Below the pieces are notes generated by a model. It ran no database searches. It saw only the letters and a program-made list of their open reading frames with translations, and was not told the origin of the DNA. The position numbers and the translations under genes were made by a program. Positions 30,675-38,672 of a stretch of 52,004 nt of DNA are shown one piece after another. Origin of the DNA: a virus; IMG/VR virus record IMGVR_UViG_3300009177_000052, positions 1 through 52,004 of that record. The stretch is one strand, 5' to 3'. Within the stretch, counting starts at the first letter, position 1, and the number at the start of each line of letters is the position of its first letter.

Positions 30675-31199
30675 ATGACCAAGATGATTGAACACACCCT
30701 GAACCTTCCGAGCATGGAAGACATCCTCAAGAGCACCGAACCCACGGGCGACGAGGACATGACGGGTATTGTGTATGACGATGATGCAGCCAATGAGGCT
30801 GCGCTGAATACGACGCTCGCGCTTGCGGATCAAGCCGCCACTGCTCTCGCTATCCAAGATGGCGACGGCCACTCACAAGCGATGGATGAAATCCACAAGG
30901 AAACTTTGAAGACCGCCCGCGATCTCGTGGACTTGGGCTTCAACGTCGATCAGCGGTCGGCCGCGACCATCTTCGAAAAAGCGACCATGATGTATAAGGT
31001 CGCTCAGGATGCGAAAGACTCGAAGCGCAAGATGCAGCTTGAAGCCATGAAGATCATGCAGACTTCGCGCAAGCTCGATCTCGAAGAGCGAAAGCTCCAA
31101 CACGAGATGGGGGACGTGCCGGTCGATGCGGAAGCCACCATCGTGGAAGACCGCAACGAACTCATCAAGCGCATTCGCGAATCGAAATCAGAGAACTGA
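30675..31199 (+). CDS. gp16: Small terminase subunit
   Basis: A 174-residue, highly helical and charged protein. Its central segment (THKETLKTARDLVDLGFNV-like, then a second helix KATMMYKVAQDAKDSKRKMQ) has the length and pattern of T4 gp16. Gene order after gp4 and before other packaging-region genes supports the call. The small subunit recognises DNA and regulates the large terminase. The large subunit lies 10 kb away at 41181. The stop overlaps the end of a convergent gene by 12 nt. Confidence 0.75.
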   Translation: MTKMIEHTLNLPSMEDILKSTEPTGDEDMTGIVYDDDAANEAALNTTLALADQAATALAIQDGDGHSQAMDEIHKETLKTARDLVDLGFNVDQRSAATIFEKATMMYKVAQDAKDSKRKMQLEAMKIMQTSRKLDLEERKLQHEMGDVPVDAEATIVEDRNELIKRIRESKSEN

Positions 31200-31823
31200 C
31201 CCTTCGAGGATTTGCATCCCATAAAACGTTTCGTCTGATCGGCCGAGCAGGAACGTAAGCATCGGCCATTCTTCTGCGAAAAGCGTCACGTCATAACTGA
31301 CGTAACCCCCTCCACCGCCGCTGCCCGTGTAGATGGCAGTGTCATCCAAAATATTGGACGAAGAATCGGGATAGCCACTCAGGAAGAAACGAATGCGTCC
31401 CCGGAAACCGGGATAGCCCGTGGGGATGCCTTTCTTACCGCCCCAATTGGTCTTCTTACCCTTCGGGGCCGAGTGCGAATTGCTGCAATGGTCCCGCCAC
31501 CGCATTTCGCTGAAGGTGATGTCTTTGAACTCGAAGTCCTTCGGGATTTTCCCTTTGGTGTTGCGCATTCTGAATTCGTGAGCCCGGTGCACGAGTTGGC
31601 GCTCCAACAGCAAACGACCGTTATCTTCGAGCCACTGAGCGATTTCTTCGAACGATCTGAGATTCAGCCGCCCGTGAAGCACCTCATCGGCTTTCGCCAG
31701 ACGCGCGATACGATTGCGTTTGAACTGCCGAACGGCCGCCAGCTTGCACAGATGGCGGCGATAGTCGATGACCTCTTCAAAGAGAGCCCCCGTCCTCGCA
31801 CATTTCCATACTTCGATTCGCAT
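31188..31823 (-). CDS. Hypothetical protein, 211 residues
   Basis: A minus-strand gene placed inside a plus-strand structural block. The start reads MRIEVWKCARTGALFEE with a CxxTG turn, followed by long basic helices (RRHLCKLAAVRQFKRNRIARL). The C-terminal half has DITFSEMRWRDHCSNSHSAPKG and a Gly-run (GSGGGGGYVSYDVTLF). It could be a DNA- or RNA-associated protein. No family recognised. The insertion against local orientation suggests a mobile accessory gene. Confidence 0.65.
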   Translation of the reverse strand: MRIEVWKCARTGALFEEVIDYRRHLCKLAAVRQFKRNRIARLAKADEVLHGRLNLRSFEEIAQWLEDNGRLLLERQLVHRAHEFRMRNTKGKIPKDFEFKDITFSEMRWRDHCSNSHSAPKGKKTNWGGKKGIPTGYPGFRGRIRFFLSGYPDSSSNILDDTAIYTGSGGGGGYVSYDVTLFAEEWPMLTFLLGRSDETFYGMQILEGSVL

Positions 31824-31868
31824 CCTGCCTTAGTAGCCAGAGTTTCTGATCTCGTCAACCAGATGCAG

Positions 31869-31875
31869 ATAAATA
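31869..31875 (+). promoter_or_regulatory. Late promoter box ATAAATA
   Basis: 28 nt before the ATG at 31904, with CCGGGG as ribosome site region. Confidence 0.6.
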
Positions 31876-31903
31876 GGTAGAAACCGCTTTTCCGGGGATA
31901 ATC

Positions 31904-32677
31904 ATGAGCTTGAAACAGTATATCGCTGAGACAGAGCGCACCTACACCTACCGTCTAAAGACCATTGTGCCGCTCGACGACTATGCGATGGACCGCATCG
32001 AACGCATCTGCATGAAGTATCAGCCTCTCGACATCAGCCGCCCGCGCAAGACGCTCTTGCAGAAGAACCCTCTGGATTTCACCAACATCGACGCCGGTGA
32101 AGTTTGGATCGTGGACCTCGAATTCGGTCTGCCTGCCAGCGGCTACGTTCTCGGCCAAGAAGTCCGCCATGCGCTGGGCGTTCCTGAGAACCACGTCATC
32201 GTGCGCGGCTCCAACGACCCGACCGAAGTCGAATCCGAGCGCTTGAACGCCGCTGACGAAATTGGCGAAGAGGCCAAGGAAAAGGGCCTGAAGCCCTCTG
32301 GTCTTCTGACCGATCCTACCTACTCCGAAGTGACCCCGGCGGCCGATCTCTACGGCAAAGTTCACAACGAAAAATTCCTCGACTACCTCCGCACCGTTCA
32401 GAAGGAACGCGAAGAGAAGAGCAAGGTCGATGCTCCGAATCCGCTCTTCAAGTGGATGGACATGCCGAAGCAGGAAACCGAGGACGAGGGTCTCTACAAC
32501 GCCGACATTCCCGACGCCCCGCGTCTGGGCAAGGCTGGCGACGGCAAGCCCGACGAGGGCGTGAGCGACAAGGGTATCCTGACCGACCGCAAGCGCACCT
32601 ACAAGCGCCAGTATGGCGCCGATGGTGAGCGCACCATGCTGAGCCGCACGAAAGACACGACGAAAGACCCGAAATGA
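31904..32677 (+). CDS. Conserved T4-superfamily virion-region protein
   Basis: A 257-residue protein beginning MSLKQYIAETERTYTYRLKT. Residues 1-115 look folded and conserved (DDYAMDRIERICMKYQPLDI, DFTNIDAGEVWIVDLEFGLP). The rest is charged and probably disordered (QKEREEKSKV, then GDGKPDEGVSDKG). I recall similar proteins near capsid or packaging genes of T4-like phages. A structural or assembly role is inferred from that and the late box. The stop overlaps the next start as ATGA. Confidence 0.7.
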   Translation: MSLKQYIAETERTYTYRLKTIVPLDDYAMDRIERICMKYQPLDISRPRKTLLQKNPLDFTNIDAGEVWIVDLEFGLPASGYVLGQEVRHALGVPENHVIVRGSNDPTEVESERLNAADEIGEEAKEKGLKPSGLLTDPTYSEVTPAADLYGKVHNEKFLDYLRTVQKEREEKSKVDAPNPLFKWMDMPKQETEDEGLYNADIPDAPRLGKAGDGKPDEGVSDKGILTDRKRTYKRQYGADGERTMLSRTKDTTKDPK

Positions 32678-33324
32678 CCCCCACTCTCACGCTGGATCGC
32701 CTTCAGTCTGTGATGAATGAGGCTGGCATCGACGATCATGAAATCATCGGTGGTGTCCAACTCACTGCGGTGGGATACCAGAAGCTTGCGGCCAAGATGC
32801 GGGTCAGCGTCAAGGACGTGAAGGACATGATTCGCGAACTCATCACGCACCTTCGCAAGGACCAGAGTGTCTCGGAGTCCTACAGCGATTTGCTCGACGA
32901 GGACGATGAGCGTTTCACCTTCGAAAAAGACTATCTGCGCAACGTTACCATCCACGACAAGCTGACCGGCGAGGACACTTATCTCCAAGGGTCGGAAGCC
33001 AGCGAGATGCTGAATGCACTGTCCAGCGGCGCTGATCGCCAGCAGATTCTTGCGCACTATGCGGAGCGGCAGCCTGTCACCGAGGACACGGAAGACGAAG
33101 CAAACGATACGTTTGAGCCAGAGCTTGAATCTGACCACGGATCGTATAATTTCCCGTGGAAACTTGGTTCTGCTCACGGCACGGCCACGGTTACCTATTC
33201 TGGGAAGGGTAAAATCAAGTTGGTTTCGGTTCGCGACCAAAACGGCGATGAAGTCCCAGATGTTGGCGACGAGGAAGGAACCCTCATCACGAAGCAAGCC
33301 GTCGATTTTATCGGAGATGCGTGA
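32674..33324 (+). CDS. Hypothetical protein, 216 residues
   Basis: Coupled to the previous gene (ATGA). Residues 1-75 are helical with VGYQKLAAKMRVSVKDVKDM, a possible helix-turn-helix. The middle is acidic (LLDEDDERFTFEKDY, EDTEDEANDTFEPELESDHG). The end is a small strand-rich unit. It could be a virion or regulatory protein. No family recognised. Coupled onward to the Nudix gene. Confidence 0.65.
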   Translation: MTPTLTLDRLQSVMNEAGIDDHEIIGGVQLTAVGYQKLAAKMRVSVKDVKDMIRELITHLRKDQSVSESYSDLLDEDDERFTFEKDYLRNVTIHDKLTGEDTYLQGSEASEMLNALSSGADRQQILAHYAERQPVTEDTEDEANDTFEPELESDHGSYNFPWKLGSAHGTATVTYSGKGKIKLVSVRDQNGDEVPDVGDEEGTLITKQAVDFIGDA

Positions 33325-34040
33325 TGCGAGTTCGTGATCTGTTTGAAGCACATCCCGACGCCGAGCACTTCGATGCCCTCGACCGCACGGGATTCTTTGG
33401 TGCCGCTGGCGCTGGATGCGTCTTTCTGGCCATGGATACCGGCCGCCTGCTGATCGCCCACCGCTCGATGCACGTCGAGCAACCGGACACTTGGGGTGGC
33501 TGGGGCGGCGCGATCAACCGTGGTGAAAACCCGGAAGAAGCTGTCCGTCGCGAAGTCGCCGAAGAAGCTGGCTACCATGGTCACTTCGAGATGGAACCGC
33601 TCTTCGTTTTCGCGAAAGGCACGTTCCGCTACTACAATTTCCTCGTCATCGTGGATCAAGAATTCACCCCGACACTCGATTGGGAAACTCAAGGCTTCGA
33701 GTGGTGCGAATGGGGGCACTGGCCGCAACCTCTGCACTTTGGTCTGATCTCGCTGTTCAGCGATCCCGCAAGCGCTGCCAAAATCAAGGCAGAAATCTCA
33801 GCGATCAAGGGTCAGCCCGAAGTAGAAGAATCTGTTTCGGCTGTGGCTGGCTCTCCGCACACGTATCCTTACAACCCGTCTACTTTGACCGCCGTCCAAC
33901 GCTTTCAGGCCCAAACCTCTGGTTTGCAATGGCACAATGAACATCCGCGTGGAACGGAATTGGAAGCCAGCACCATGTGTCCCTATCAGAAAAATACGGG
34001 GCAATTCCGCATCTGGATGCGCGCAGCCCTCGGGGCTTAA
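33324..34040 (+). CDS. Nudix hydrolase with C-terminal extension
   Basis: A 238-residue protein starting at the ATG in TGATG. Residues 62-84 hold a complete Nudix box, GAINRGENPEEAVRREVAEE then AGY, with all metal-binding acids. GGWGGA upstream fits the family. The extra 70 residues at the end (about 170-238) are not part of the fold and contain a Trp/His-rich segment (GLQWHNEHPRGTE). Substrates may be modified nucleotides, NAD or capped RNA, and sequence cannot tell. It is transcribed with late genes, which is unusual for a housekeeping Nudix. Confidence 0.88.
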   Translation: MRVRDLFEAHPDAEHFDALDRTGFFGAAGAGCVFLAMDTGRLLIAHRSMHVEQPDTWGGWGGAINRGENPEEAVRREVAEEAGYHGHFEMEPLFVFAKGTFRYYNFLVIVDQEFTPTLDWETQGFEWCEWGHWPQPLHFGLISLFSDPASAAKIKAEISAIKGQPEVEESVSAVAGSPHTYPYNPSTLTAVQRFQAQTSGLQWHNEHPRGTELEASTMCPYQKNTGQFRIWMRAALGA

Positions 34041-34047
34041 ATTTCGT

Positions 34048-34077
34048 TTGCCATTCTGCCTCGCCCGTGCGTAAGGT
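34048..34077 (+). promoter_or_regulatory. Possible sigma70-like promoter
   Basis: TTGCCA-18-TAAGGT, 24 nt before the ATG at 34102. A weak match. Confidence 0.35.
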
Positions 34078-34101
34078 TCTATACCTTCACGGAGACTCGA
34101 T

Positions 34102-34530
34102 ATGGCGTTTGACACCGAGGCGGACGACGGCGTTCGCGGCATGACCCTTGCCAATTCGATGGGCGACCTCGAAATGACGTGGGAACCCAAGAACGACGAG
34201 AAGGTCCGCGCCCTCATCGAGAAGAAGATGCGTGAAGGCGTGACCTTCTTCGTGATGAAGCCGATTGTGGGCGACGTGCTGCATATGCGCCGGAAGCTCA
34301 AGAAGGTGGGCGACCTGAAGGGCCTGAACGTCACGGTCAAGGACCCCGACATCGAAGCTCTGTTGTCCTCCGGCGACGCATCGCTGTTCCGCAACGGCGC
34401 CGACGCGATGGAGAACAAGCCGGAAGTCATCCGGGTCCGTGACTCGGCTGGCAAGCTCGATCACGCTGCCGCCAGCAAGAAAGCCGTCAAGCAACGCACG
34501 GTCGGTGTCGCCGCTCTCCAAGGGGGATAA
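34102..34530 (+). CDS. Hypothetical protein, 142 residues
   Basis: A good ribosome site (ACGGAGACTCGAT). The product has an N-terminal stretch with MGDLEMTWEPKNDEKVRALIEKK, a strand/helix middle (GVTFFVMKPIVGD, MRRKLKKVGDLKGLNVTVKD) and a basic tail. Possibly nucleic-acid or protein binding. No family recognised. It is followed 3 nt later by the 491-residue gene, so it is probably co-transcribed. Confidence 0.68.
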   Translation: MAFDTEADDGVRGMTLANSMGDLEMTWEPKNDEKVRALIEKKMREGVTFFVMKPIVGDVLHMRRKLKKVGDLKGLNVTVKDPDIEALLSSGDASLFRNGADAMENKPEVIRVRDSAGKLDHAAASKKAVKQRTVGVAALQGG

Positions 34531-34533
34531 TCC

Positions 34534-36009
34534 TTGCCCGCCGCCGACGTTCAATATGTGCTGGACGGTTCGTTAGAGGCGGGCCACATCAGCGGCGATA
34601 CCCATTTCTATCTGATGGAGATCGCCACCAATGCGAACGAGGTGGTGGACGCTCACGATCAGCAAGCGCGCCTCGATCAAGGGGCGCCCGAGTCTCACTG
34701 GCAAAGTCTCACGCGAATGGGCCTCTACTTCGAGGCGGAATACGTGCGCTGGCGTGCCGACCGTCCGGCCGACGCCAAGATGGCCTCACTACAGGGCCTC
34801 AGACACCTCCCTGAGACCTTTAGAGAGTTCTCGCGCACATGCGCGTCGGTTATGGCCGAGAACGGCCACAGGACGCTGAGCAGGGACGCAATCGCCCTTC
34901 TGGACCGCAAGTTCGAGTTCCAGACGACCAAGCAGATCATGCGCCGCACCATGCAGCGCGCTTCCTGTGATTTCGCGGATTCATCCCCCGAAGAACTCGC
35001 GGACGTGAAGATGCTTGTCGAAGGCCGCTACCAAGAGAACCGCCGCGCCCACGACGAAGCCATCCAGCGTCTTCGTGAGAACATGACGACGCAGATCAAC
35101 AACGCGTATTACAACATCGTCACCATCGGCACAGCGACGAACACGACAATCAACACGCGGTGGGTGACCACCACCAGCGGGACCAATACCGTATACATGC
35201 ACGGTGCTGGTGGCGGTCTCTACCGCCAGCCAGATGAGCGTGAAATTCGCCGCACGCAACGGATGATCCGCGAGCGCAAGGAAGCCGAACGTCGAGTCCT
35301 GAAGCGCAGCATCAAGTTCCTGAGCAAGCTCGTGGGGAACGAGACCACTCGCATGTTCATCGGCGGTGAAGGCATCCGCTTCGAGGGGCAACACGCGATC
35401 TACGAACTCAAGAAGATGTCGAACCTGATGAGTTCGCACGGTGGATTCCGTGCGCTGTCCGTCTATCACAAAGAGCACCCCGATCTTCTGCTCTGCAATA
35501 TTTGCATCTACACCAACGATGTCCCGTTGCTGGATCATGTCGCCAGTTTGGTCCTCCACATTCAAGCGGGTAACGAAGAAGAAATCCTGAAGATCGGCAA
35601 CGCCCGCGAGGTGCACGAGAGCGCTTACGAACTCGAATGGCTGGCGCCCCATCTTCCGAAACCCTTCGACCGCGACGGAGCCGGAATCAACTGGGACCTG
35701 CCGCGCCTGTTCGAGCGTGAGGAATCTCCGACCTACCGACGCAATCGCGAGCGCATCGAACGCGAGACCATCCGCCTGAGACCCATCGTCGCCCGCCATA
35801 TCTACGATGAAGTTCTCGCGGATTTCGTGCCGCTGATCCGGGCGGCCGGACTTCAGTTTCGCACAGAGCATGATCGTCCGGTTTGGAACGGGACAGCAAT
35901 CGGCACGGTCAACACGATCAACAACGCGAACGTCGCCCTCGACCTCGAACGAGCTTTCCCGGCCGTCGAGCCGCAAGCCCTCGATTTGGAAGCCGCGTGG
36001 GTCGATTGA
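34534..36009 (+). CDS. Large hypothetical protein, 491 residues
   Basis: A TTG start 3 nt after the previous stop, with GGGGG upstream. The protein is largely helical. A Thr/Asn-rich stretch (TATNTTINTRWVTTTSGTNT) near residue 200 is followed by a basic helix (DEREIRRTQRMIRERKEAER). A conserved-looking core is FLSKLVGNETTRMFIGGEGI with RFEGQHAIYEL and LLLCNICIYTND. The C-terminus has TIGTVNTINNANVALDLERA. No family recognised and no catalytic motif evident. A virion or host-interaction role is possible. Confidence 0.65.
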   Translation: MPAADVQYVLDGSLEAGHISGDTHFYLMEIATNANEVVDAHDQQARLDQGAPESHWQSLTRMGLYFEAEYVRWRADRPADAKMASLQGLRHLPETFREFSRTCASVMAENGHRTLSRDAIALLDRKFEFQTTKQIMRRTMQRASCDFADSSPEELADVKMLVEGRYQENRRAHDEAIQRLRENMTTQINNAYYNIVTIGTATNTTINTRWVTTTSGTNTVYMHGAGGGLYRQPDEREIRRTQRMIRERKEAERRVLKRSIKFLSKLVGNETTRMFIGGEGIRFEGQHAIYELKKMSNLMSSHGGFRALSVYHKEHPDLLLCNICIYTNDVPLLDHVASLVLHIQAGNEEEILKIGNAREVHESAYELEWLAPHLPKPFDRDGAGINWDLPRLFEREESPTYRRNRERIERETIRLRPIVARHIYDEVLADFVPLIRAAGLQFRTEHDRPVWNGTAIGTVNTINNANVALDLERAFPAVEPQALDLEAAWVD

Positions 36010-36012
36010 TCC

Positions 36013-36019
36013 CTAAATA
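36013..36019 (+). promoter_or_regulatory. Late promoter box CTAAATA (leaderless context)
   Basis: Ends 4 nt (GGGG) before the ATG at 36024, the same spacing as at 4972 and 7760. Confidence 0.6.
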
Positions 36020-36023
36020 GGGG

Positions 36024-36674
36024 ATGGCCCGATCTATTTTCGAAGCGGTAATTGCGTGTGCGCTACCCGAGGATGTTTTCCACGGAAGCCCCCACGCGTT
36101 TGATCGGTTCACACTCGATCACATGAATTCGGGCTCGGGTTCCCACACCTATGGCTGGGGCCTCTATTTCGCCGACAAGATGCAGATGGCACAGCAGTTC
36201 AGGAATCGCCAAGGGCGTTCCACCGGGCGCGGCCATCTCTATCACGCGCAGCTTCCCGATGATGACCAGTTCCTAGAGTGGGACGAACCCCTGTCCGCGC
36301 AGCCCTATGAGGTTCGAACCATTTTGGAGAAGAACGGTCTGTTCCCCAAGGGTGACATTGAGATCATCCCCGTTCCGAATGGCTGGGGCATCAAGCGAGA
36401 CTGGGTCGATCTGGGCTGGTGTCGAGACCGCGAGGATGCGGAAGAGAACGCCGAGGAATACGCGACGCCAGAGTTTGCCGAAGGGCTAAGCGGCACCGGC
36501 TCGGAGCTTTACCGACATCTCACCGAGAAGCTAGGTTCACCAAAAGCAGCCTCGCTCTATCTGCGGAGTATCGGCATTCCGGGCCATCGCTACGAGAATA
36601 TCCACGGCGTCGGCGGCATGTTCTATGTGCTCTATGATGCCGACCGTGTGTCGATCAAATCACGAGAAGATTGA
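36024..36674 (+). CDS. ADP-ribosyltransferase-like protein 2 (ART-PolyVal type)
   Basis: A 216-residue protein. VFHGSPHAFDRFTLDHMNSG near residue 18, then TYGWGLYFADKMQMAQQFR near 42 give the H-G and G-x-Y-F elements of the ART fold. HLYHAQLPDDDQFLEWD, LYLRSIGIPGHRYENIHG and FYVLYDADRVSIK follow, as in phage polyvalent ART domains. It differs from the 11978 gene in length and detail, so the two are distant paralogues or separate gains. Both are late and leaderless-type. Virion packaging and host modification are inferred by analogy with T4 Alt. Confidence 0.75.
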   Translation: MARSIFEAVIACALPEDVFHGSPHAFDRFTLDHMNSGSGSHTYGWGLYFADKMQMAQQFRNRQGRSTGRGHLYHAQLPDDDQFLEWDEPLSAQPYEVRTILEKNGLFPKGDIEIIPVPNGWGIKRDWVDLGWCRDREDAEENAEEYATPEFAEGLSGTGSELYRHLTEKLGSPKAASLYLRSIGIPGHRYENIHGVGGMFYVLYDADRVSIKSRED

Positions 36675-36699
36675 CAAAAACACCCACCTGATCTAAATA
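36671..36699 (+). promoter_or_regulatory. Hybrid early/late promoter
   Basis: A perfect TTGACA -35 lies 17 nt before TAAATA, which is also the core of a CTAAATA late box (36693-36699). The site may be used by host sigma70 and the phage late sigma factor. Confidence 0.5.
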
Positions 36700-36801
36700 C
36701 AGATTCACATCGCGCTCGCTCTGCGACTGCCGAAGACGCTTCGACCGACTGTTCTTCTTGGGATTGGACCGCTGTCCGCCCATGAACAGAAGGAGAAGAA
36801 G

Positions 36802-37173
36802 ATGTTTTTTGGTGATTTTAAGAGCAAGCAAGATGTCTGTAACGAGTTTCGCATTTCCGGTTTTGAAGGAACTGTGATCTTCGCGGCCTATGAGTATGAG
36901 GATTACAGCGGCTCCGCTGAGGTGATCTTCGTCCATGACGGGAAGTTCTACATGGCTTCAGGGGGGCACTGCTCCTGCCACGGGTTGGAAGACCAGTGGG
37001 AACCCATCGAGATGCCGATTGAGGGGCTTCGGCGCATCATCGGCGAAGGAAGTGGAATGCTTTCGAAGTTTCGGGAGGGCCTCTCCGAGGTGCTCGAAAC
37101 TTTGGTGGTGTTGAACCTTGAAGGCGCGTCCCCGGATGTCGTCTACACGGCTCTGAAGCTCGCGTATGGATAA
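36802..37173 (+). CDS. Conserved phage protein, 123 residues
   Basis: Ribosome site GAAGGAGAAGAAG. The protein has FEGTVIFAAYEYEDYSGSAE, FVHDGKFYMASGGHCSCHGL and EDQWEPIEM. The GGHCSCxGLExQWEP motif recurs in small proteins of many phages, function unknown. A promoter that reads as both early and late precedes it, and a terminator follows, so it is a single-gene unit with expression in both phases. Confidence 0.78.
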   Translation: MFFGDFKSKQDVCNEFRISGFEGTVIFAAYEYEDYSGSAEVIFVHDGKFYMASGGHCSCHGLEDQWEPIEMPIEGLRRIIGEGSGMLSKFREGLSEVLETLVVLNLEGASPDVVYTALKLAYG

Positions 37174-37179
37174 GGATCG

Positions 37180-37214
37180 GCCCGCCGGGGAAACCCGACG
37201 GGCTTTTTCTTTTA
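37180..37214 (+). terminator. Rho-independent terminator
   Basis: GCCCGCCGGG-GAAA-CCCGACGGGC type stem with a single C.A mismatch, then TTTTTCTTTT. It ends at the stop of the convergent 37212 gene. Confidence 0.88.
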
Positions 37215-38078
37215 GGCGACGATGAATGACCCCGATGAGTTGAAAGTGTGGATTGTAAAGCCACCGGATGTTGTGATCGTGCCGCCGGATGCCGACAGGG
37301 TTCCAGTTACATAACGCACGATGACTACGCCCGAACCACCGGAACCAGAAGTCGCGGTGTTGGCCGCGCCGCCCCCGCCCCCGCCACGATTTGCGACCGC
37401 GCTTCCCCCGGTGCTCGATGCTCCACCGTTTCCCGCTCCTGAACCACCGGTGCCTGCTCTGCCGGTTCCTCCACCAGTTCCATATCCCCCACCGCCGCCA
37501 GAGCCATAAACCACAGCCGTGCCGGTGATTGAGCTTGTGAAACCAGCCCCGCCATCTCCGTTTGGCGCTGATGCACTACTGGTGCCCGCGCTACCGGCTT
37601 GGGTTGCACCGCCGCCGCCACCACCAGTTGGGCCACCGGTCGTTGCGGCCCCGCCGTCGTTACCTTGACCAACAGTTCCGGCGCCACCGGGAGCGATTGT
37701 GTTGCCGTTGGTGCCACCACCAGAACCGCCGGGATTTCCGCTCCCCGGACTAGAATTGGACGCACCAGCACCCCCACCGAAAGCGATAATGCTGGTCGCG
37801 TTACCAACCAGAGACGAATTTGCGCCGTCATTTCGAGTCCCATTGTTGGCATGGCCCGCGCCACCGGCGCCGACAACGATGGAATAGGTTCCGCTGGAAA
37901 CAGTCGTGTTTCCCGCAAGGACACCGCCACCCCCGCCACCACCACCACCGTCGGTGTTTCCGCTACCAGCCGTGCCGCCGGAACCACCACCAGCAACCAC
38001 CAAGAACTCAAGATTGGCAGAACTTAGCGTGGTGATTGGCTTCGAAATTACACCACGCATTGAAGGAAGAATAATCAT
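37212..38078 (-). CDS. Glycine-rich adhesin/tail fibre tip
   Basis: A 288-residue protein. The short N-terminus MIILPSMRGVISKP resembles that of the next gene upstream. It is followed by LEFLVVAGGGSGG and long Gly runs (TDGGGGGGGGGVLAG, PTGGGGGGATQAG, YGSGGGGGYGTGGG). Such polyglycine segments form packed helices in known phage adhesins such as Salmonella phage S16 gp38. The end GSGVVIVRY...FTIHTFNSSGSFIVA is a common fibre finish. Receptor recognition through loops between Gly runs is inferred. Coupled by TGATG to the gene before it. Confidence 0.78.
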   Translation of the reverse strand: MIILPSMRGVISKPITTLSSANLEFLVVAGGGSGGTAGSGNTDGGGGGGGGGVLAGNTTVSSGTYSIVVGAGGAGHANNGTRNDGANSSLVGNATSIIAFGGGAGASNSSPGSGNPGGSGGGTNGNTIAPGGAGTVGQGNDGGAATTGGPTGGGGGGATQAGSAGTSSASAPNGDGGAGFTSSITGTAVVYGSGGGGGYGTGGGTGRAGTGGSGAGNGGASSTGGSAVANRGGGGGGAANTATSGSGGSGVVIVRYVTGTLSASGGTITTSGGFTIHTFNSSGSFIVA

Positions 38079-38659
38079 CAGTAGAGCCCACCATGTCCTG
38101 CGATGGTCCCACCGTTCAGGATACTTGCGCCACCGGTGGTGAAGCCGCTCTGGGATAGCACCATCAAAAACATGTTTGAGCCGGACGGGAGGGCAGCGTT
38201 TCTAACCACCGACGGTGTGCCGCTAATTTTCTGCATGTAAAAATGACTATTGGTCCGGTCTATAGCAATACGATACGTCCCAGACACTAGGGCTGGTCCA
38301 GTAGTTCCATCGTCGGTCGCAATACCAAACCAACCGCCGCTCCAATACCAAGCTTTGTATTTGGTGTTCTGAGGATAATCTAAGGCAGAAACTTCATTGG
38401 AAATCCCAAGAAAATCCACCGATCCGTTGTCTTGACCGGTCGGTAGTGTAACGTCGATGTAGTATTGGCCCGAGGCGGGAAGGACATTGGTGAATGTCCC
38501 GAAACCGTTCGCATTCGCGGCCGAAGCCGTGAATGTTGCATTTGGAGCCGACAGCGTAATAGTGCTGCCGAACGTAGTGTTCCACGCCACACTTGCTGAT
38601 GCTGACAGCACATTGGTGACGTTTCTGATGATTCCGCGAGTGGTAGGGAGGATGAGCAC
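38078..38659 (-). CDS. Fibre/adhesin with lectin-like (SPRY-type) domain
   Basis: A 193-residue protein. The N-terminus MLILPTTRGIIRN matches the start of the 37212 protein, so both may attach in the same way. The rest resembles a concanavalin-like or SPRY-type sandwich (QYYIDVTLPTGQDNGSVDFL, KAWYWSGGWFGIA, GTYRIAIDRTNSHFYMQK), as is usual in virion surface proteins. Probably part of the fibre set with the collagen-like protein upstream. Confidence 0.7.
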   Translation of the reverse strand: MLILPTTRGIIRNVTNVLSASASVAWNTTFGSTITLSAPNATFTASAANANGFGTFTNVLPASGQYYIDVTLPTGQDNGSVDFLGISNEVSALDYPQNTKYKAWYWSGGWFGIATDDGTTGPALVSGTYRIAIDRTNSHFYMQKISGTPSVVRNAALPSGSNMFLMVLSQSGFTTGGASILNGGTIAGHGGLY

Positions 38660-38672
38660 TGATACCTCCCTA

